Part shown: positions 1 to 12,129 of the stretch, in pieces
Position numbering within the stretch: position 1 is the stretch's first letter
Layout: every line of letters starts with the position of its first letter
Source of the DNA: Micrasema longulum
Lineage: Eukaryota > Arthropoda > Insecta > Trichoptera > Brachycentridae
NCBI GenBank assembly: GCA_022494885.1
Contig: JAGVSM010003787.1
Location: forward strand, 23,272 to 87,271
Direction of reading: 5' to 3'
Length of the DNA stretch: 64,000 nt
The notes under the pieces: generated by a model
Seen by the model: the letters and a program-made list of their open reading frames with translations, nothing else
Databases searched by the model: none
Told to the model about the DNA's origin: nothing
Made by a program: the position numbers and the translations under genes

Positions 1-479
1 ATATTTACTCTATAAAAGAAAGGTAAATTTTAGAAAATAGCAGTTTTAAAAAAAGAGAAGGGGAAAAAGGGGAAAAATAAGAAAAAAAATGTACTTGAAA
101 AGAGAAGTTAAAAAGTTTACTTCATGGTTTATATAAATATTAATATTAAACAATAATAAATTTAAAAAAAAAACAGTTATACACACAATAGCAAAGATTG
201 AAACCAAAAGCGTAGAAATTTAATTGTTTATTCTTTTTCAAAACACACGACTTAATCATTAGCGGCGTGGTATAAAATAAATTTATATCATCACTGTATT
301 GATTTGCAAGTCGCTGCATGCAAATAATTGGTGAATTAAATTAATAATAAGTACCGTGATGATGTCTGTAAAACAAAAAATTAAGTCTTTTTGGTCTATG
401 TGGAATACGAAAGTTAATTAAACTTAACAGTTCGGGGCAATCAATTTTATTGTTAAATCATTCAAAAATAAACAAGAAG
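1..479. other. AT-rich sequence, nothing recognised
   Basis: This stretch holds A/T runs and no open frame of note. It may be 3' flank or 3' UTR of the LINE relic that follows on the minus strand, but I see no tail or target duplication that fixes a boundary. Confidence 0.4.
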
Positions 480-1640
480 TCATTTATGTCCTCCTGCTTG
501 ACAGTAATGGTAAATTTAAATAAATCATTAGGGATTTATAATTTATTTCTGATACAGGTAGACCTAATTTAAATTGAATATATCTTAAAAACTTTATTTG
601 TACTCGTTCAAGATCATATGAGTTGCAGTAATAAGCGGGACTCCAAACTGCGGATGCATACTTTAGCTGTGATCTTACAAAAGAACAAAAAAACTTTACA
701 ATTGTTTCAATATTTTGAAAATGCTAAATGCTGCAAATAACCAAACCTAACATTTGCCTAGCCTAGTTCGAGATAATTTCATAGTGATGCGAGAAATTGA
801 ACTAAGTATCAAAAGTAACACCTAAGTCTTAAATATAATGGACTTGTTAAATGGCTACATTTTTGATAAAATATTTTGACAAAACGGGTTTTCTGAATTG
901 ATAAAAGGAGATATGGTAGCATTTTTTAACATTTAAAAACAGTTTACTGAGTTTGCACCTTTCAGTAAGTTTGTCTTAATTTTACAGTACATTAACATCG
1001 TTTAAGTTTTTGATGATTCTCACAAGATTTAAGTCATCAGCATTAAGAACATAATTGACATCATATAAAAAAGACGATCAATCATTTATGCACTGTACAA
1101 AAAAAAGTGGCCCTAAGTGAGATCCTTGTGGTACACCCGATGTTACAGTAAATTTATATGATGAACAACCATTTAATTTTACAAAAAAATTATGATTACA
1201 TAAATAACTGTTCAACCAGTTCAAACATTTTCCTTCGATTCCAAGAGATTTTAATTTTGCAGATAACATCTTATGATATACTTTGTCAAAAGCTTTTGAG
1301 GCGTCAGTATATATTGAATCAACTTGTGCATAAGGCTTGACATATATAGTCTTCAAATAGTAAAAGATTGGTTGTAGTTGATCGTCCTGACATAAATCCA
1401 TGTTGAGCAGGTGTAATTATATGTTTAAAATTTACAATAATTTTATCTAATACTGTACTTTCAAATAGTTTGAGAATGGCAGATAATATACAAATCTGTC
1501 TGTTATTTAATACACAACACTTATCACCAGGTTTAAATATAGGTGTATAAGGTGGTTTAATTTCCATAGTTCAGGGAATTTACCAGTATGAAGAGAAATA
1601 TTAAATAATGTTCTTAGAGATTGCTTGAGAGAAAGATTGC
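480..1640 (-). pseudogene. Jockey/CR1-like LINE reverse transcriptase relic
   Basis: Read on the minus strand this is the reverse transcriptase of a non-LTR retrotransposon, broken into several frames. From 5' (high coordinates) to 3' I see the FKPGD and ICILSAILKLFE region before the palm (about 1450-1620), QHGFM and GRSTTTN (about 1400), the palm start with TDASKAFDK (about 1280), the motif GVPQGSHLGPLFF (about 1110-1150), an ADDL catalytic motif in another frame at 1030-1041, and the thumb segment SFVRSQLKYASAVWSPAYY at about 628-690. The usual aromatic residue before ADD is replaced by Asn. Several frameshifts make it non-functional. No endonuclease domain, ORF1 or target duplication is visible, so it is a 5'-truncated old insertion. 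Clade assignment is by motif style only. Confidence 0.85.
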
Positions 1641-2185
1641 TTGGTTACAGTTGTTAGGAGTAATGTTTTTATGCTTGTAAGTACTTATTTAAGGCAGTCA
1701 GAAGTTGATTCTTATAAAAAGTTATTTTTTCTAGAAAAAAATCTTCTTTGACACTGTTTCGTGGGTTGATAAACTCTTATTACGAGATTTGTTTTCGAAT
1801 TGGAAAAAATAAAAAGAAATACTTTTCTGACATTTCGTTATTTATTGCTGTCAGCCTTTTCCCTTCTATCGGAGCTTGTAAATAATGCAAAAAAGTAAAA
1901 ATGTTCTGATTTACGCCCCCTTTTGTTCAAGTGATGTTTATATATTGAGTTTATTTATGGCATTGTCCAAGAATGTAAGGTAATTCGATAAAACATGTAT
2001 ATTTTCAAACAGTTATGATGTATATTGGAACTCTTAACCTGTACTTATCGTGTGTTTATCAGTGTTTTTTTCATTGTAAACTGTTTTGTGAATAAATAAA
2101 TGTGAAGTGTTATTAAATTATTTGAATTCGAGAGAAACTAAATTTAAAATTAATTTAAAACTGGGGTTTTCTGTTTGAAAAAACA
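1641..2185. other. unassigned AT-rich stretch
   Basis: No coding, RNA or repeat signal recognised. The part next to 1640 may hold unreadable 5' remains of the LINE on the minus strand. A short AATAAATAAATG run near 2090 resembles a LINE tail but has no recognisable body. Confidence 0.35.
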
Positions 2186-2425
2186 TTGCCGGTGTCGTGG
2201 TAAGCGCATTTGCCTACTATGCGAGAAGGCCTGGGTTTGATTTCCGACATGGTTGACATGAAATATTTTTTTAAAAGGGTGTTTTTACACTCAAATATTT
2301 CATAGTCCCTGTAGTGACGCCAGAACCGTAAGTGATCAAGATGTGCAGCGATTGGTGTACTCATGAAATACCCAATGCACCATTAGGAGTGGAAGGGAAT
2401 GATAATGATGAAAATAATTTGTCAT
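2186..2425 (+). repeat. SINE-1, tRNA-derived, near full length
   Basis: The first 75 bases look like a tRNA gene: an A-box-like segment (GTGGTAAGCGC) and a B-box-like segment (GGTTTGATTTCC), spaced as in a pol III promoter. The body contains ATGAAATATTT, later repeated in inverted form as AAATATTTCAT, so the RNA could fold into a hairpin. It ends with CACCATTAGG and a short ATGATA/ATG tail. Other copies lie at 5183-5342 (minus), 7908-8050 (plus) and 57803-58075 (plus). The extended body and the shared 3' end rule out a plain tRNA gene. Confidence 0.85.
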
Positions 2426-2534
2426 TGATAACATCTAATAAATAAAATAATGCTCGGTTGTTTTGGAGCTAAGTGGGCACTTTTGTTTTTTTTTACTAAA
2501 TAGCATGCATTACAGAGATTCGTCTTTTAATTAA

Positions 2535-3135
2535 ATAATGTTACATCATCGCCACCATTACCATTGTCGTCATTGTCATCATCGTCATCATCTTCATCAT
2601 CATCTTCGACATCATCGTCGTCATCAACGTGGTAACCATCGTAACCACAGTCGTTGTCATCATCGTCATCATCTTCGTCATCATTGTTATCTTCGTCGTC
2701 ATCATCGACATCATCGTCGTCATCAACGTGGTAATAATTATCAGCATAGTCGTTGTCATCATCATCATCGTCATCATCATCATCATTTTCGTCATCATCG
2801 AGATCATCCTTGTCATCAACATGGTAATCATCATCACCATAGTCGTTGTCATCGTCAAAATCGTCATCATCGTCATCATCTTAGTCATCATTGTCATCTT
2901 CGTCGTCATCATCGACATCGTCGTCGTCATCAACGTGGTTATCATCATCATCGTCATTATCGTCATCATTTTCGTCATCATCGAGATCATCTTCGTCATA
3001 AACGTGGTAATCATCATCACCATAGTCGTTATCATCGTCGTTATTATCGTTATCGTTATTATCATTACTGTTGTCGTCATCATCATCGTCGTCGTCGTTA
3101 TCGCCACCATCATCGTCATTATCATAATTTCCGTA
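2535..3135. repeat. long imperfect CAT/CGT trinucleotide repeat
   Basis: About 600 bases of trinucleotides, mainly CAT with CGT, CTT and AAC interruptions, open in several frames on both strands. The resulting His/Arg-rich, Ile/Val-rich or Met/Thr-rich peptides are products of the repeat, not genes. A higher-order pattern is present: a segment with AACGTGGTAATCATCATC recurs several times at roughly 90-110 base spacing, so the array grew partly by duplication of longer blocks. It sits between a SINE-1 copy with an ATGATA tail and a SINE-2 copy. Confidence 0.9.
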
Positions 3136-3162
3136 ATCGAACCTATTAAACTATTTATTATA

Positions 3163-3341
3163 GGTGGCCTCCGTGGTGTAATGATTAAGATGCTTGAGTC
3201 ACACACGAAAGGTTTCGAGTTCGATTCCCGGTCAAAACACAAAATTTAAATGTGCTTTGTCTTAAACCTGGGTATTCTGTGCTGTAATTCACTACTGTAA
3301 TTGGGCCTTTTAGCCCGTTGTGGTGCAAAATAAAAAATGTG
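3163..3341 (+). repeat. SINE-2, tRNA-derived
   Basis: The head reads like a tRNA: GGCCTCCGTGGTGTAATG with an A box, then GGTTTCGAGTTCGATTCCCG as the B box and T arm. The body ends with a small hairpin (GGGCC TTTTA GCCC) followed by GTTGTGGTGCAAA and an A-rich tail. Copies at 19403-19557 (plus) and 43075-43250 (minus) share head, body and the terminal GGCC-type hairpin. The 3' extension and the multiple copies mark it as a SINE. Confidence 0.85.
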
Positions 3342-4129
3342 TTACGTAAAGGTCACCTGGGTGAATCTTTTCTACAGATCTTTTGAGTGATCGATTCGGG
3401 GATTTTTATGTTTTTGCCTACGATTACACTTTGCTTCATTGCCACAATGATGATTTAAATAACTCCCTTCTCTTTTTTAATCTATCCTCCTTCTGATTCT
3501 TCTTTTTATTCCCCTTTCTTATTGAGTACTAGTATTGATTAAAGGTAATTTGTGTACAAATTCTGTTATTTCTGTTTTTGTGTTTCTGTAGTTTTTATTT
3601 TCAAATTATTTTCTTTAACGCTTTGAAACTTTAATGATGTAAATATCAATTGTATTTTATTGGTTGGGTAGAAGCAACCTGCCAATGTACAATTTGAATT
3701 GTGTAAAAAATAATCACGTGAAATCAAACATCATTATTTCCATTAAAAATATTATTTCAACCTAAAACATTACGCAACATACTCCATTAGGTTAAGTTGG
3801 CGAAATTACATTTGTTTTTTTACATTTTTTCAAATAGTTTTAAATATCGATTGATGTTAAATCATTAGTGTGGCCATATATTAAGCAAAGTGTATTCGTA
3901 TTAAAAAAACAAAAATTCCCACATTTTTTACTGTTGTTCCCCCGCAACAAGATTCATAATTGCACCTCTGCGATTGTTGGGAACAGAAACGTAGGCAAAA
4001 TTAGTCTATTGATTCTAATTCTAGTATAGAGACCATAAATTATTCCAATGAAAACACATTTAATAAATATTTCACACGACTCCTCGATAATTCAAATTAG
4101 GAATTCAGGCAAGTTAGGCACTCCGTTTT
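3342..4129. other. unassigned stretch
   Basis: AT-rich sequence with scattered short frames. I see no repeat shared with the rest of the window and no gene signal. Confidence 0.35.
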
Positions 4130-4197
4130 CAGGATTTTTACCTGAAAGTACCCATCGAGTCCAAAACACTCGTCCAGAATTCTGATTCTATTTCACA
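4130..4197 (+). repeat. short dispersed repeat, copy 1
   Basis: A block beginning TTTTCAGGATTTTTA and containing CATCGAGTC and ACACTCGTCCAGA recurs at 29335-29402 with similar spacing. No coding content. The family is unidentified. Confidence 0.55.
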
Positions 4198-4323
4198 CAT
4201 CACTTTATTTTCCCTCCATCTGGGCACAAATAACCCACAGTTCTTTGAAACCATAATATCAACAGATTTCTCGATAGATTCTGTTTGTTTTCTGCAAAAA
4301 GTTCATACAATTTCAGCTCCGCA

Positions 4324-4354
4324 GGTCGGCGGACGCCTAAAATATTAGCCGACC
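4324..4354. other. GC-rich hairpin
   Basis: GGTCGGC at 4324-4330 is the reverse complement of GCCGACC at 4348-4354, giving a 7-bp stem and a 17-base loop in otherwise AT-rich DNA. No function is evident. Confidence 0.45.
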
Positions 4355-4604
4355 GTTTCAAGAAAGAGCCGAATCAATAATTCACGAAATCAGAATGTTA
4401 CCCTTTCAGCGGGTGTTTCATTTATCATCCCTTTGAATTGATTTCGTAAAACAAATCCTTACTATTGTAAAGATACCCCCTGTTGACAACGATCATGTTA
4501 TTAAAAAAATGTATGTAGGCGATCAATTCACCGGTATAAATTTTGGCTGAAGATTATTTAGATGACGTTTTCAAATTATGGGAGAATTATTTCATTTTAT
4601 AAAG

Positions 4605-4885
4605 GTTTTGTGAAATTTGTTACAACAGAGAGGGAATTTTTTTATCGGGAATAAAAACGTCTACGGATTTACAGGACTTATGACCTGTTATTGGCTGGTT
4701 TAAGTAGCTATTTTATACACCGTGTACATTCACCATTTTGCCTTTGTTTAAACATTTTAATTTCCCCAGTTTTTTCATCTGTTGACTTTTGTGAAGTAAA
4801 AGAGCTGAAATCTTTTTTAATGTACTTAGATGAGATTCATCCGGCTGAATCATTTTACCTACTAGGCCACGCTTAAAAACAGTTT
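4605..4885 (+). repeat. dispersed family X, copy 1
   Basis: One of about a dozen copies in the window of a non-coding repeat (see 55885-56165 for the description). Landmarks here are ACTTATGACCTGTTATTGGC, GTTTAAACATTT, CATCTGTTGACTTTTGTGAAG and AGCTGAAATC. The open frame running through it is a by-product of the repeat. The copy is moderately diverged. Confidence 0.75.
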
Positions 4886-5182
4886 TTTAGAGCCGGCCAA
4901 GTTGGATAGAAAACGAATTTCCAACTGAGTAGGAGAAGGGGGCGGAGGTTTGTAGAAGGGACGTTAGTCCAAGAAATAAAGGATTATTTCTATTTTTTGG
5001 AATTATAAAAAAAAAATTTTTAGGGAAAAATATTAGAATTGTTTTAGTTTACCATGAGGAATTTTACTCTGAAGTTCCGCGGTCTGGCCCTGAAACATTG
5101 TGTATTAATTTAATTTAATTTTTTATTATTAATTTGGACATATAACAAAAAAAACATATTTTTTACTCCATAAGTCATTATT

Positions 5183-5342
5183 ATTCATCATCATCATTCC
5201 CTTTCCACACCTAATGGTGCATAGGGCTCTGCATTGGTATACTAATTGCAGCGTATCTCGATCATTTTTGTAACAGGAATGTAAGATAATCAGTCTTCAC
5301 ACTTCTGGTACCAGTCCAGGGCCTATGAAATATTTTGGTTGT
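5183..5342 (-). repeat. SINE-1, 5'-truncated copy
   Basis: On the minus strand the copy runs from the ATTTCATAG-CCCTGG segment to CACCATTAGG and a (GAT)n tail seen here as ATCATCATCATT. The tRNA-like head is missing, as expected of incomplete reverse transcription. Confidence 0.8.
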
Positions 5343-6114
5343 TGTTATCATTGCAATTTACTCACTTTATGTCAAACAAATGTATCTATGTCAAGCGCCG
5401 TTTTGAAGAAAACAAATATGCATAAAAGTTCGAACATGAATTTATTGCGAATAAAAGTATCCAAGGTTTTCTGAAATTACAGGAAATATTGAAATAATCG
5501 GTTTGAAATCGGAGTTGTCTATTGATGCGATACGAGGGTTGAATCGATTGAATTTCCAGGATGCAATCGCATTGCCATTCAGATTCCACATTCTGAAAGG
5601 AGCTTTGAGTCCTCGCTTTAGTTTTCTTTTTAAAAGTTCAATCCCTAGTTTTATGTAAAAGACTGTAGAAATATCCTACGTGAGAGAAAAACTTCGGAAA
5701 GGCTTTGATGCGAATTGTGAACGATTCACATCTTTAAAATTTAAAAACGTTGTTTTTATAAACACGAATAGTGTTGAAAATGTTTTTTCATTAAAAACTA
5801 TTGAATTGTAACGTTATATGGATAATTATATACTTGGCACGGTTTTTTCTCTGTGGAATTTTATTCTTAATGAGAAAAAAATATTTTCTAAACTTTAGAG
5901 AATATGCGGTGTCAGGCAATTTGTAATAATAGGTATTTGAATAATGTCGAGCTAAAATCAAAGATTCATTGTCCCGTTTTCCACACAAAAAACTGGACTG
6001 ATTTTGTTGTTTTTTTTAAAAAAGAGTTAAATAATAAAATTGTCTCTAAAGATATCTTTTCCGTTTATCATAATAATTATAAAAAATCTTCTTTGTGACG
6101 ATAACATAAACCTT
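5343..6114. other. unassigned stretch
   Basis: Small open frames of about 65 codons occur on both strands but resemble no family I know and have the composition of chance frames in AT-rich DNA. Confidence 0.35.
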
Positions 6115-6601
6115 AAGCTGAGACAACGAATGGTCAAATGTTATATATGGTCCGTCTTATTGTACGGTGTAGAGGCGTGGACTCTAAAAGTTAATAGTAT
6201 AAATTGAAGCATTTGAAATGTGGATCCACCGTAGAATGTTAAGAATATCTTGGACCGATATGATAACCAACAATGAAGTATAACGTAGAGCCAATACTAA
6301 TGGAGAACTATTCACCACTGTTAAGCTCCGTAAGATTTCATATTTTGGCCATGTGTTGAGAGATGATAAATATGCCATACTTCAGCTTGTCATGAAGGGG
6401 AAGATCGAGGGACGTAGAGGGGTCGGGAGAAAACAGCTTCCCTGGCTTCGAAACATCCGAGAATGGATCAGGATTAGAACTGTAGAGGAGCTGTTTTGCA
6501 CTGCTCAGGATAGGGAAGCTTTTTCCCAAGTGATCGTCAAGATTGGGGGACCCGACATGACACGTGAAGAAGAAGAAAAATATTTTTATTTTTTTTTAAT
6601 C
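6115..6601 (+). pseudogene. RTE-like LINE, RT C-terminal region
   Basis: The reading frame gives KCYIWSVLLYGVEAWTLK, then after a frameshift near 6205 FEMWIHRRMLRISWTD, KISYFGHVLRDDKYAILQL, GRRGVGRK and WLRNIREWI, ending in a run of GAA codons. This order is the conserved C-terminal half of insect endonuclease-reverse transcriptases usually placed near the RTE clade. A stop lies at 6281-6283. The palm, the catalytic YADD and the endonuclease are absent, so this is a 5'-truncated dead copy. A diverged minus-strand relative sits at 53880-54300. The short GAA tail fits the habit of such elements of ending in simple trinucleotide repeats. Confidence 0.85.
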
Positions 6602-7363
6602 TGTACAAATTTACTTTTAAACATCTAGTAAATGTTATAACTGTAACTCTCTAAAACAAGAGACTAACTCATATTTGTGTACGTCTGAGGATGGCAGATA
6701 AAACTTGGGTGCTTTAATGTAATGTTTTGTATTTATTTTAGATAAAGAAAAATAGAAACATTATTTGTAAAAAAATAATTACAAAAACAAAACATTGTTA
6801 TTAAATCTAGACAACTCAACGACATTTACTTCTATTTTTTGTACAAAAACCATCCCACGAAACGATGCGATCGACCCAGCATTCCTAATATCTGTTGGTA
6901 TCTGTTTAAATATCTTAAGTCCTTTATTTAAAAAATCACCGAAACTTTTTTATAAGTACAAGGTACAAGAAAACAATTTTAAAAAGTAAGATTAATCACA
7001 GATTTTACGTTAATTAACTATGCATACTGAAGGAGTACGGGAAAAAATTTATATACGAAAAAAAAAAAAGAAATATTATTTAAATTAAGTAAAAAGTACA
7101 TAAAATGGAGAATACATTGTACAGTTCCAACTCTAATTTCCTTTCCTCTCTCTCTGCTTCTTAGAAAAATTTACAATCAACAATAATTGATTAAACGCAG
7201 GTAGTAAATGCACATATGTATAAGTAAAAATTAAAAGTAAAGCAAGAGATAAATTTTAAATGCTTTCAACAGATCTGATATAAATATAAAATTTACAGTG
7301 TAATATGCCACTAAAACGGTCATTATAGGAAGTCTGAATTCTTCTGGCAGGAAAGACATCTAA
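6602..7363. other. unassigned AT-rich stretch
   Basis: A/T-rich sequence with no convincing coding or repeat signal apart from homopolymer runs. Confidence 0.35.
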
Positions 7364-7787
7364 AATAGGGTATTTTCATGAAAATGATTTAGGTTTATTT
7401 TAATAGAATTTCGGGAATAACGTTGAATTCATATTAAATATTAAAAGCGGATTTTTACGATTCTAATGATATAACTATCAATGAACATTTCAAAAAGATG
7501 TTTTATAATTTGAGGGTTAAGAAACCAGCATCTACAATATTCGCATTTGGCGACACGTCATATTGACGTCACATGTCAAGCCTGTGGAGTGCGTTTTCAA
7601 CAAACATTTCAAACAAGTTTGGCGCGGTAGCGTAATATGTACCGTTTGTGTCGTAGGGCGCAAAAAATCTTGTTTTCAGGTAATAATAAAAAATGCACAT
7701 ATTCAACCTTTGTACAGAAAAAAATAGCGTTACCACCGTAGTTGTTTGCTTATTTAAAAATAACAGGAAGCCCGAAAATACCCTATT
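7364..7787. mobile_element. candidate MITE with 14-bp terminal inverted repeats
   Basis: AATAGGGTATTTTC at 7364-7377 is the exact reverse complement of GAAAATACCCTATT at 7774-7787. The interior contains a palindromic TGACGTCA and a block around GGCGCGGTAGCGTAAT (7551-7680) that recurs in diverged form at 15387-15516. No transposase is encoded, so if mobile it depended on another element. I could not identify a target-site duplication. The open frames inside appear accidental. Confidence 0.55.
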
Positions 7788-7907
7788 AAACATGAAAAAG
7801 TATTATATAAATTACCTCAGTTTGATAACATTTCAAACATCTCCTCAAGAATGGGTAAAGCATGGGTATGCAGAAAACATTAAACTGTAAATATTAAGAT
7901 CATACTT

Positions 7908-8050
7908 TTCCTGGATTGGCACCTAAAGCATAAAATTGATCAACTTACCTTTCTAAAATACATGATCGAGACACACAGCACGTATTTTTCCAATGCAGTT
8001 CCCTATGCAATATCAGGTGTGGATTAGGGTTTGATGATGATAATATTAAA
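7908..8050 (+). repeat. SINE-1, 5'-truncated copy
   Basis: The copy keeps the middle and 3' end of SINE-1: GGCACCTAAAGCATAAAA, GATCAACTTACC, CAATGCAGTTCCCTATGC and a GATGATGATAAT tail. The tRNA-like head is lost. Confidence 0.75.
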
Positions 8051-11000
8051 ATACAGTTTTGTGAAATAGAATCCATCTGGCAACACAGAGTCAAACACAT
8101 CAAAATAATAATAAATGAGCAATTATTATTACCAGCTGATTTTATTAAAAAAAACATGTATTATGACTTATTACTTACTGATAGTTAAAAGGACATTTAG
8201 AAAAAAATTTAATAAAAATATAATCCCTTTATTAAACAAATAATTGTTGTATAAAACATTTGATTAAAACTAAGCTCAATGAAAGTAAAATAAAATAAAA
8301 CCATAAAAAGGTATACCAAGTGGAATGCAAAAGTAATATTGAAACAAACATATTTAACATCAGTATATACGTTTTTTTTTCTGTAGGGTAAAATTATTTT
8401 TATTAAAAACCCAAAATTTAAAAAAAAATGGTCACAACCACCATGAACATGATCTCAATAACAGAGAAAAGGTTAAAAATCAGACTCCCCCGAAAAAAGG
8501 CGAAGTACCAAAATTCAATTTTATATAAGGCCGTAAAAAAATATCGTGATATGGGAAAAACATTTATGACCAAAAATACTCCAAATTTAAACAGAAGGTT
8601 GAGAAATATGTGTTAAAATACTTATAAAGAAATATGTATACATTGCTTTTATTGGAGCACACATAAGAATATGTTTATGTGTGGCCTATTACAAGATTCA
8701 ATATTTATAAAATTAAAATATAAAAAAACAGTTATGATGAGAAAAACTTATGTACCAAAATATGAATTTAAGGAAGTTAATTTGAGAATTTTGTCAAATA
8801 AATTAAAATTCAACAAACATATAATAAAAAAGAGTTGTTTTTGGTAACAGTAAAATCCCCTCTTTGTTTAAATAAAACAATTGTATTATTTATAAAAAAA
8901 AATAATTTTAAACAATAAAAAAATATCTCACTTTTATAAAAAAATACCGAGTGAATTTTAAGGGAAAAATGAAAATTCAATTACTGTTTTGGGTATTTTC
9001 ATTGAACACGTAATTACTATGAGAGTTTAATAACGATTGAGTAAAAATCAAAGCGAAAAGCAGTGATTTATATCAGACATTAATTTAGGGATTCGTTTGC
9101 GGCTAAATTGGTACGCATTGTGTTAGTGACCGTACGCAAGGTGGCCCAATGCTTGTTACCAATAAAGTTGGCAGGGGTATTTGTTACCGAGGATTATGGA
9201 CAAACTCCTCTGAATCTTTTGTCTACCCAGCCGTTTGGTCGGAGTCAAAAACCCTCAAGGGACAAAACCCAATTAATGCAAACAATAAAAAACGGGCCCG
9301 CACTAAAAGCGATTACCCTTTCTCGGAGAAGCGATGTAGAAATAATTCCAAGCACTTGAGTTTAATTGAAAAGAAATTCATGTGTTTTGAGGTTAAATTT
9401 TTGATTAATACCAAATTAACCCTCCTGTCCAGGGTGCCACAAGTCTAAATGCGCCAAACTAAAAAAAAATACTTCAAAAAGAGATTTTGAAATTCGCATT
9501 TTTTTAACTACAAATCAATATAAAACGATTAACCCAATGTAAATATGCCTTCCTGTAATATACATTCAACAACCAAAATCATTGAAATAAAATTTTGACA
9601 GTTACTAATATGTAGGATTTTCGTAGTTGTTGAGATTGGAGCTCCTACCACAGTTGGAGACAGACATAAGAAACAGTTTTGAGGGTTTAATAAGTATAAT
9701 GCACTTTAATATGGGGCGCGAGAGCACAGCAATGATGAGTTGAACTGTGTGGTCCTTTTATAGGCCGATTTTTTTTGTTCTTCATGTCTCCATGGCGGGA
9801 ATGAATTTTTTTTACTCCAGGACGTTTCTCAAGATATACCACCGATTTTGTTATTGAGTTAAGGTCATGTATGCAATACTGTTGATCTTACAGAATAAAA
9901 TGTTTTGTTCAATTGAAAGTTGCGTTAAGACCTAAGGGTCGTTACTTTATATTTCAAAGCTTGTACTACAATGGGGAGTTAATGTTTATCTTAAGAAACT
10001 TTACTTTATTTTGTAGATAAAATAAAGCTTCTTGTATGTTTGTTTGATATGTTTAATTATTAGTTGCCTACAAGGATAATAATCTTAGGGAAAAGCGCTA
10101 TTATTTTTTCGCTTTAAATTTGTTTCATGAATCTAAACTTAATGTGTATTTGGAATAAATAGTTCAGGATTCAAATCTTTGTTTGAAATATTAAACTTCT
10201 GGGTAATTAACTCCAGCTCATGGTTGGTAAGATTTGGACACAAAACTGTAAGAGAAAATTTTAGAAAAAAGCGAATCTAAGTACATTTTTAGATCATAGT
10301 TTACTCAGAGGAATTTTTTATCTGTGGCCACAGGTGTTCAATGTCTTGGATAAACATACTAAGTTCTCCAAAACGAAAGCCATTTTCAGGAGGAGTGTAC
10401 ATGTCTAGATTTAGTCTAAGGGAAGAAACCATTACAGGAGACTGCTGCGAGATATTCCATAGATGTATATACTATTTAGCGTGTTGAAGATGCCCTTCGA
10501 AGTATATGTATGTTTATGTAATAATATTTCATTTTTATTTTTGCTATTATTTAATTATGTACGAGCTTTTACTTTCCATAATGTTGTGTCTCAACTCAAA
10601 ACGAGATCTTTAGCCTCATGGAGCTCGAGATACGTTAATATTATATTTTTTGTAAAATGTATGAATAAAAAAATAAAGTATATAAATTAAAATAAGAAAT
10701 GTGAATAATACTGCAACTCCCGTATAAAAAATAAAAAAATAAATGAAAACTTATTATGAGGTTATGATTATTTTTTTAGTTATGGTAGTTTAGCCTAGTT
10801 CATTCCAAATTCTATTAAATGTCATACTGAACTTAAAACACATTTTTTTACATATGGCATCCTTGCGGGGGTGCAAAATGTGAAACATTTACGAACAGAG
10901 ATACATAACGCTTCAATCGTTTTCCGATATATAAACAACTTTTAAACGGAAATGAGTAAATTTTCCTGTTTGTCATTTCTGCCCGAAAACAGGTCAACAC

Positions 11001-11204
11001 ACAAATTGTCAGGAAGTGAACAACAAACCTTTTAATACAATAATGAAGAAAATATTATTCTGAATAAAAAACTATAATGTGAACATCACAAACAAGACGT
11101 AAATATCCCATGTAAATATTTGTATATGACTACGTACCGACTTTAATGTCTTGAATATTATGTTTTTAGCTTTTCTGAGTTAAAAAATGTTTATAAATAA
11201 TCAC
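8051..11204. other. long unassigned stretch with no identified gene
   Basis: Two overlapping frames at 9108-9448 code 83 and 99 residues and sit in slightly GC-richer sequence; I recognise neither product, and no splice signals frame them. The rest is AT-rich with homopolymer runs. A GGGGCGCGAGAGCAC patch near 9713 has no match elsewhere in the window. I see no repeat family or RNA gene here. Confidence 0.4.
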
Positions 11205-11220
11205 CAACCGACTTTTCTAT

Positions 11221-11262
11221 GTGTAACAGTTTCGGGAGGTTCCTACCTCTTTGACAGGACAC
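11221..11262 (-). ncRNA. hammerhead-like motif, family A (degenerate)
   Basis: Read on the minus strand: stem I 5' arm GTGTC, a core decayed to CTGTCAA, a strong stem II (GAGGT and ACCTC), an intact GAAA, then CTGT and a 3' arm ending ACAC. A related motif in opposite orientation lies 140 bases away at 11401-11443, and both are preceded by GTTTAATTGGT. The damaged core should not cleave. Confidence 0.45.
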
Positions 11263-11400
11263 CAATTAAACTAAAAATAATTTATGAAAATATTTGTTGT
11301 TGTAGAAGTATGTTGAAAAAAAAGGGATGAAATTAGCGTGCTGGTTTTATATTTTTGAGCAACAACTATGGTGAGAGGGTTTTGCATGTTAGTTTAATTG

Positions 11401-11443
11401 GTATCCTGACGAAGCGATGGGTACATTTCAAAACAGTGAGACA
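11401..11443 (+). ncRNA. hammerhead-like motif, family A (degenerate)
   Basis: The core CTGACGA is intact and stem II (GATG with GGTA loop and CATT) is weak, but GAAA has become CAAAA and stem I is poor. The 25 bases upstream (GCATGTTAGTTTAATTGG) match the flank of the other family A copies, which supports membership. Confidence 0.5.
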
Positions 11444-12129
11444 AAAAAGTCCAATTCGTGGCTTATTTACAAATTTTAAATAATATTTAGTAAAATGTTG
11501 GACCACGAAGTTAATGCTTTAAGTGTTAATAATATTTTATGAATTATTATAGTTGAAAAAATTTATCGTGAATACGCTAAACCAAAGAAAAACAGCATAA
11601 ATAGATTCGAGAACGGTTGGGTGCTTTCATTACCCTCATTGTCCTTGTTTCTATTATAAAAAGAAAAAAATGTTTCAGGTGAATTAATTTTATAAATTAC
11701 AATTAACGAGCCGAGGGAAAATACATTTTTAACTTTTCGCCGGTCGTCTTGCATAAGTTTTTAAAAGCGCGTTGTATAAATAAATAATTCTAGCGCGAGG
11801 TTTTTTGATTATGTAAAAAAAATCTTTACAGGTTGCAGAGAAAATAAACAAAATTACCTTTAGCGTATTTTCAAAGAATTTTGCCATCCGTTTTTTACGT
11901 GTACGTTAATGGCTTTTAAAAATCACTTTCAACCTAAAAGCTATTTCATAATGATCCTTAAAGGATATAAATTAAACAACAAGAACAGAAAAGTTTGCCA
12001 TTTTTGTTGTTTATTTTTTTATCATAAAACTCTGAACAGTTTTCTTGTAAAGATAATCTGAGCTAAGGGCTTTACAAAAAACCGAAATTACTATATATAA
12101 AACAATTATACGTACTTTTAGGCATATGG
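11444..12129. other. unassigned stretch
   Basis: AT-rich sequence with no recognised gene or repeat. Confidence 0.35.

Noticed and set aside
2538..3249. Long open frames of 200-230 codons on both strands across the trinucleotide repeat
   Set aside because: They are His/Arg, Ile/Val and Met/Thr strings that any CAT/CGT array gives in several frames; they have no domain and run into a SINE.
5060..5100. Similarity of GAAGTTCCGCGGTCTGGCCC to a segment near 16626
   Set aside because: The shared block is only about 35 bases and diverged; not enough to define a repeat.
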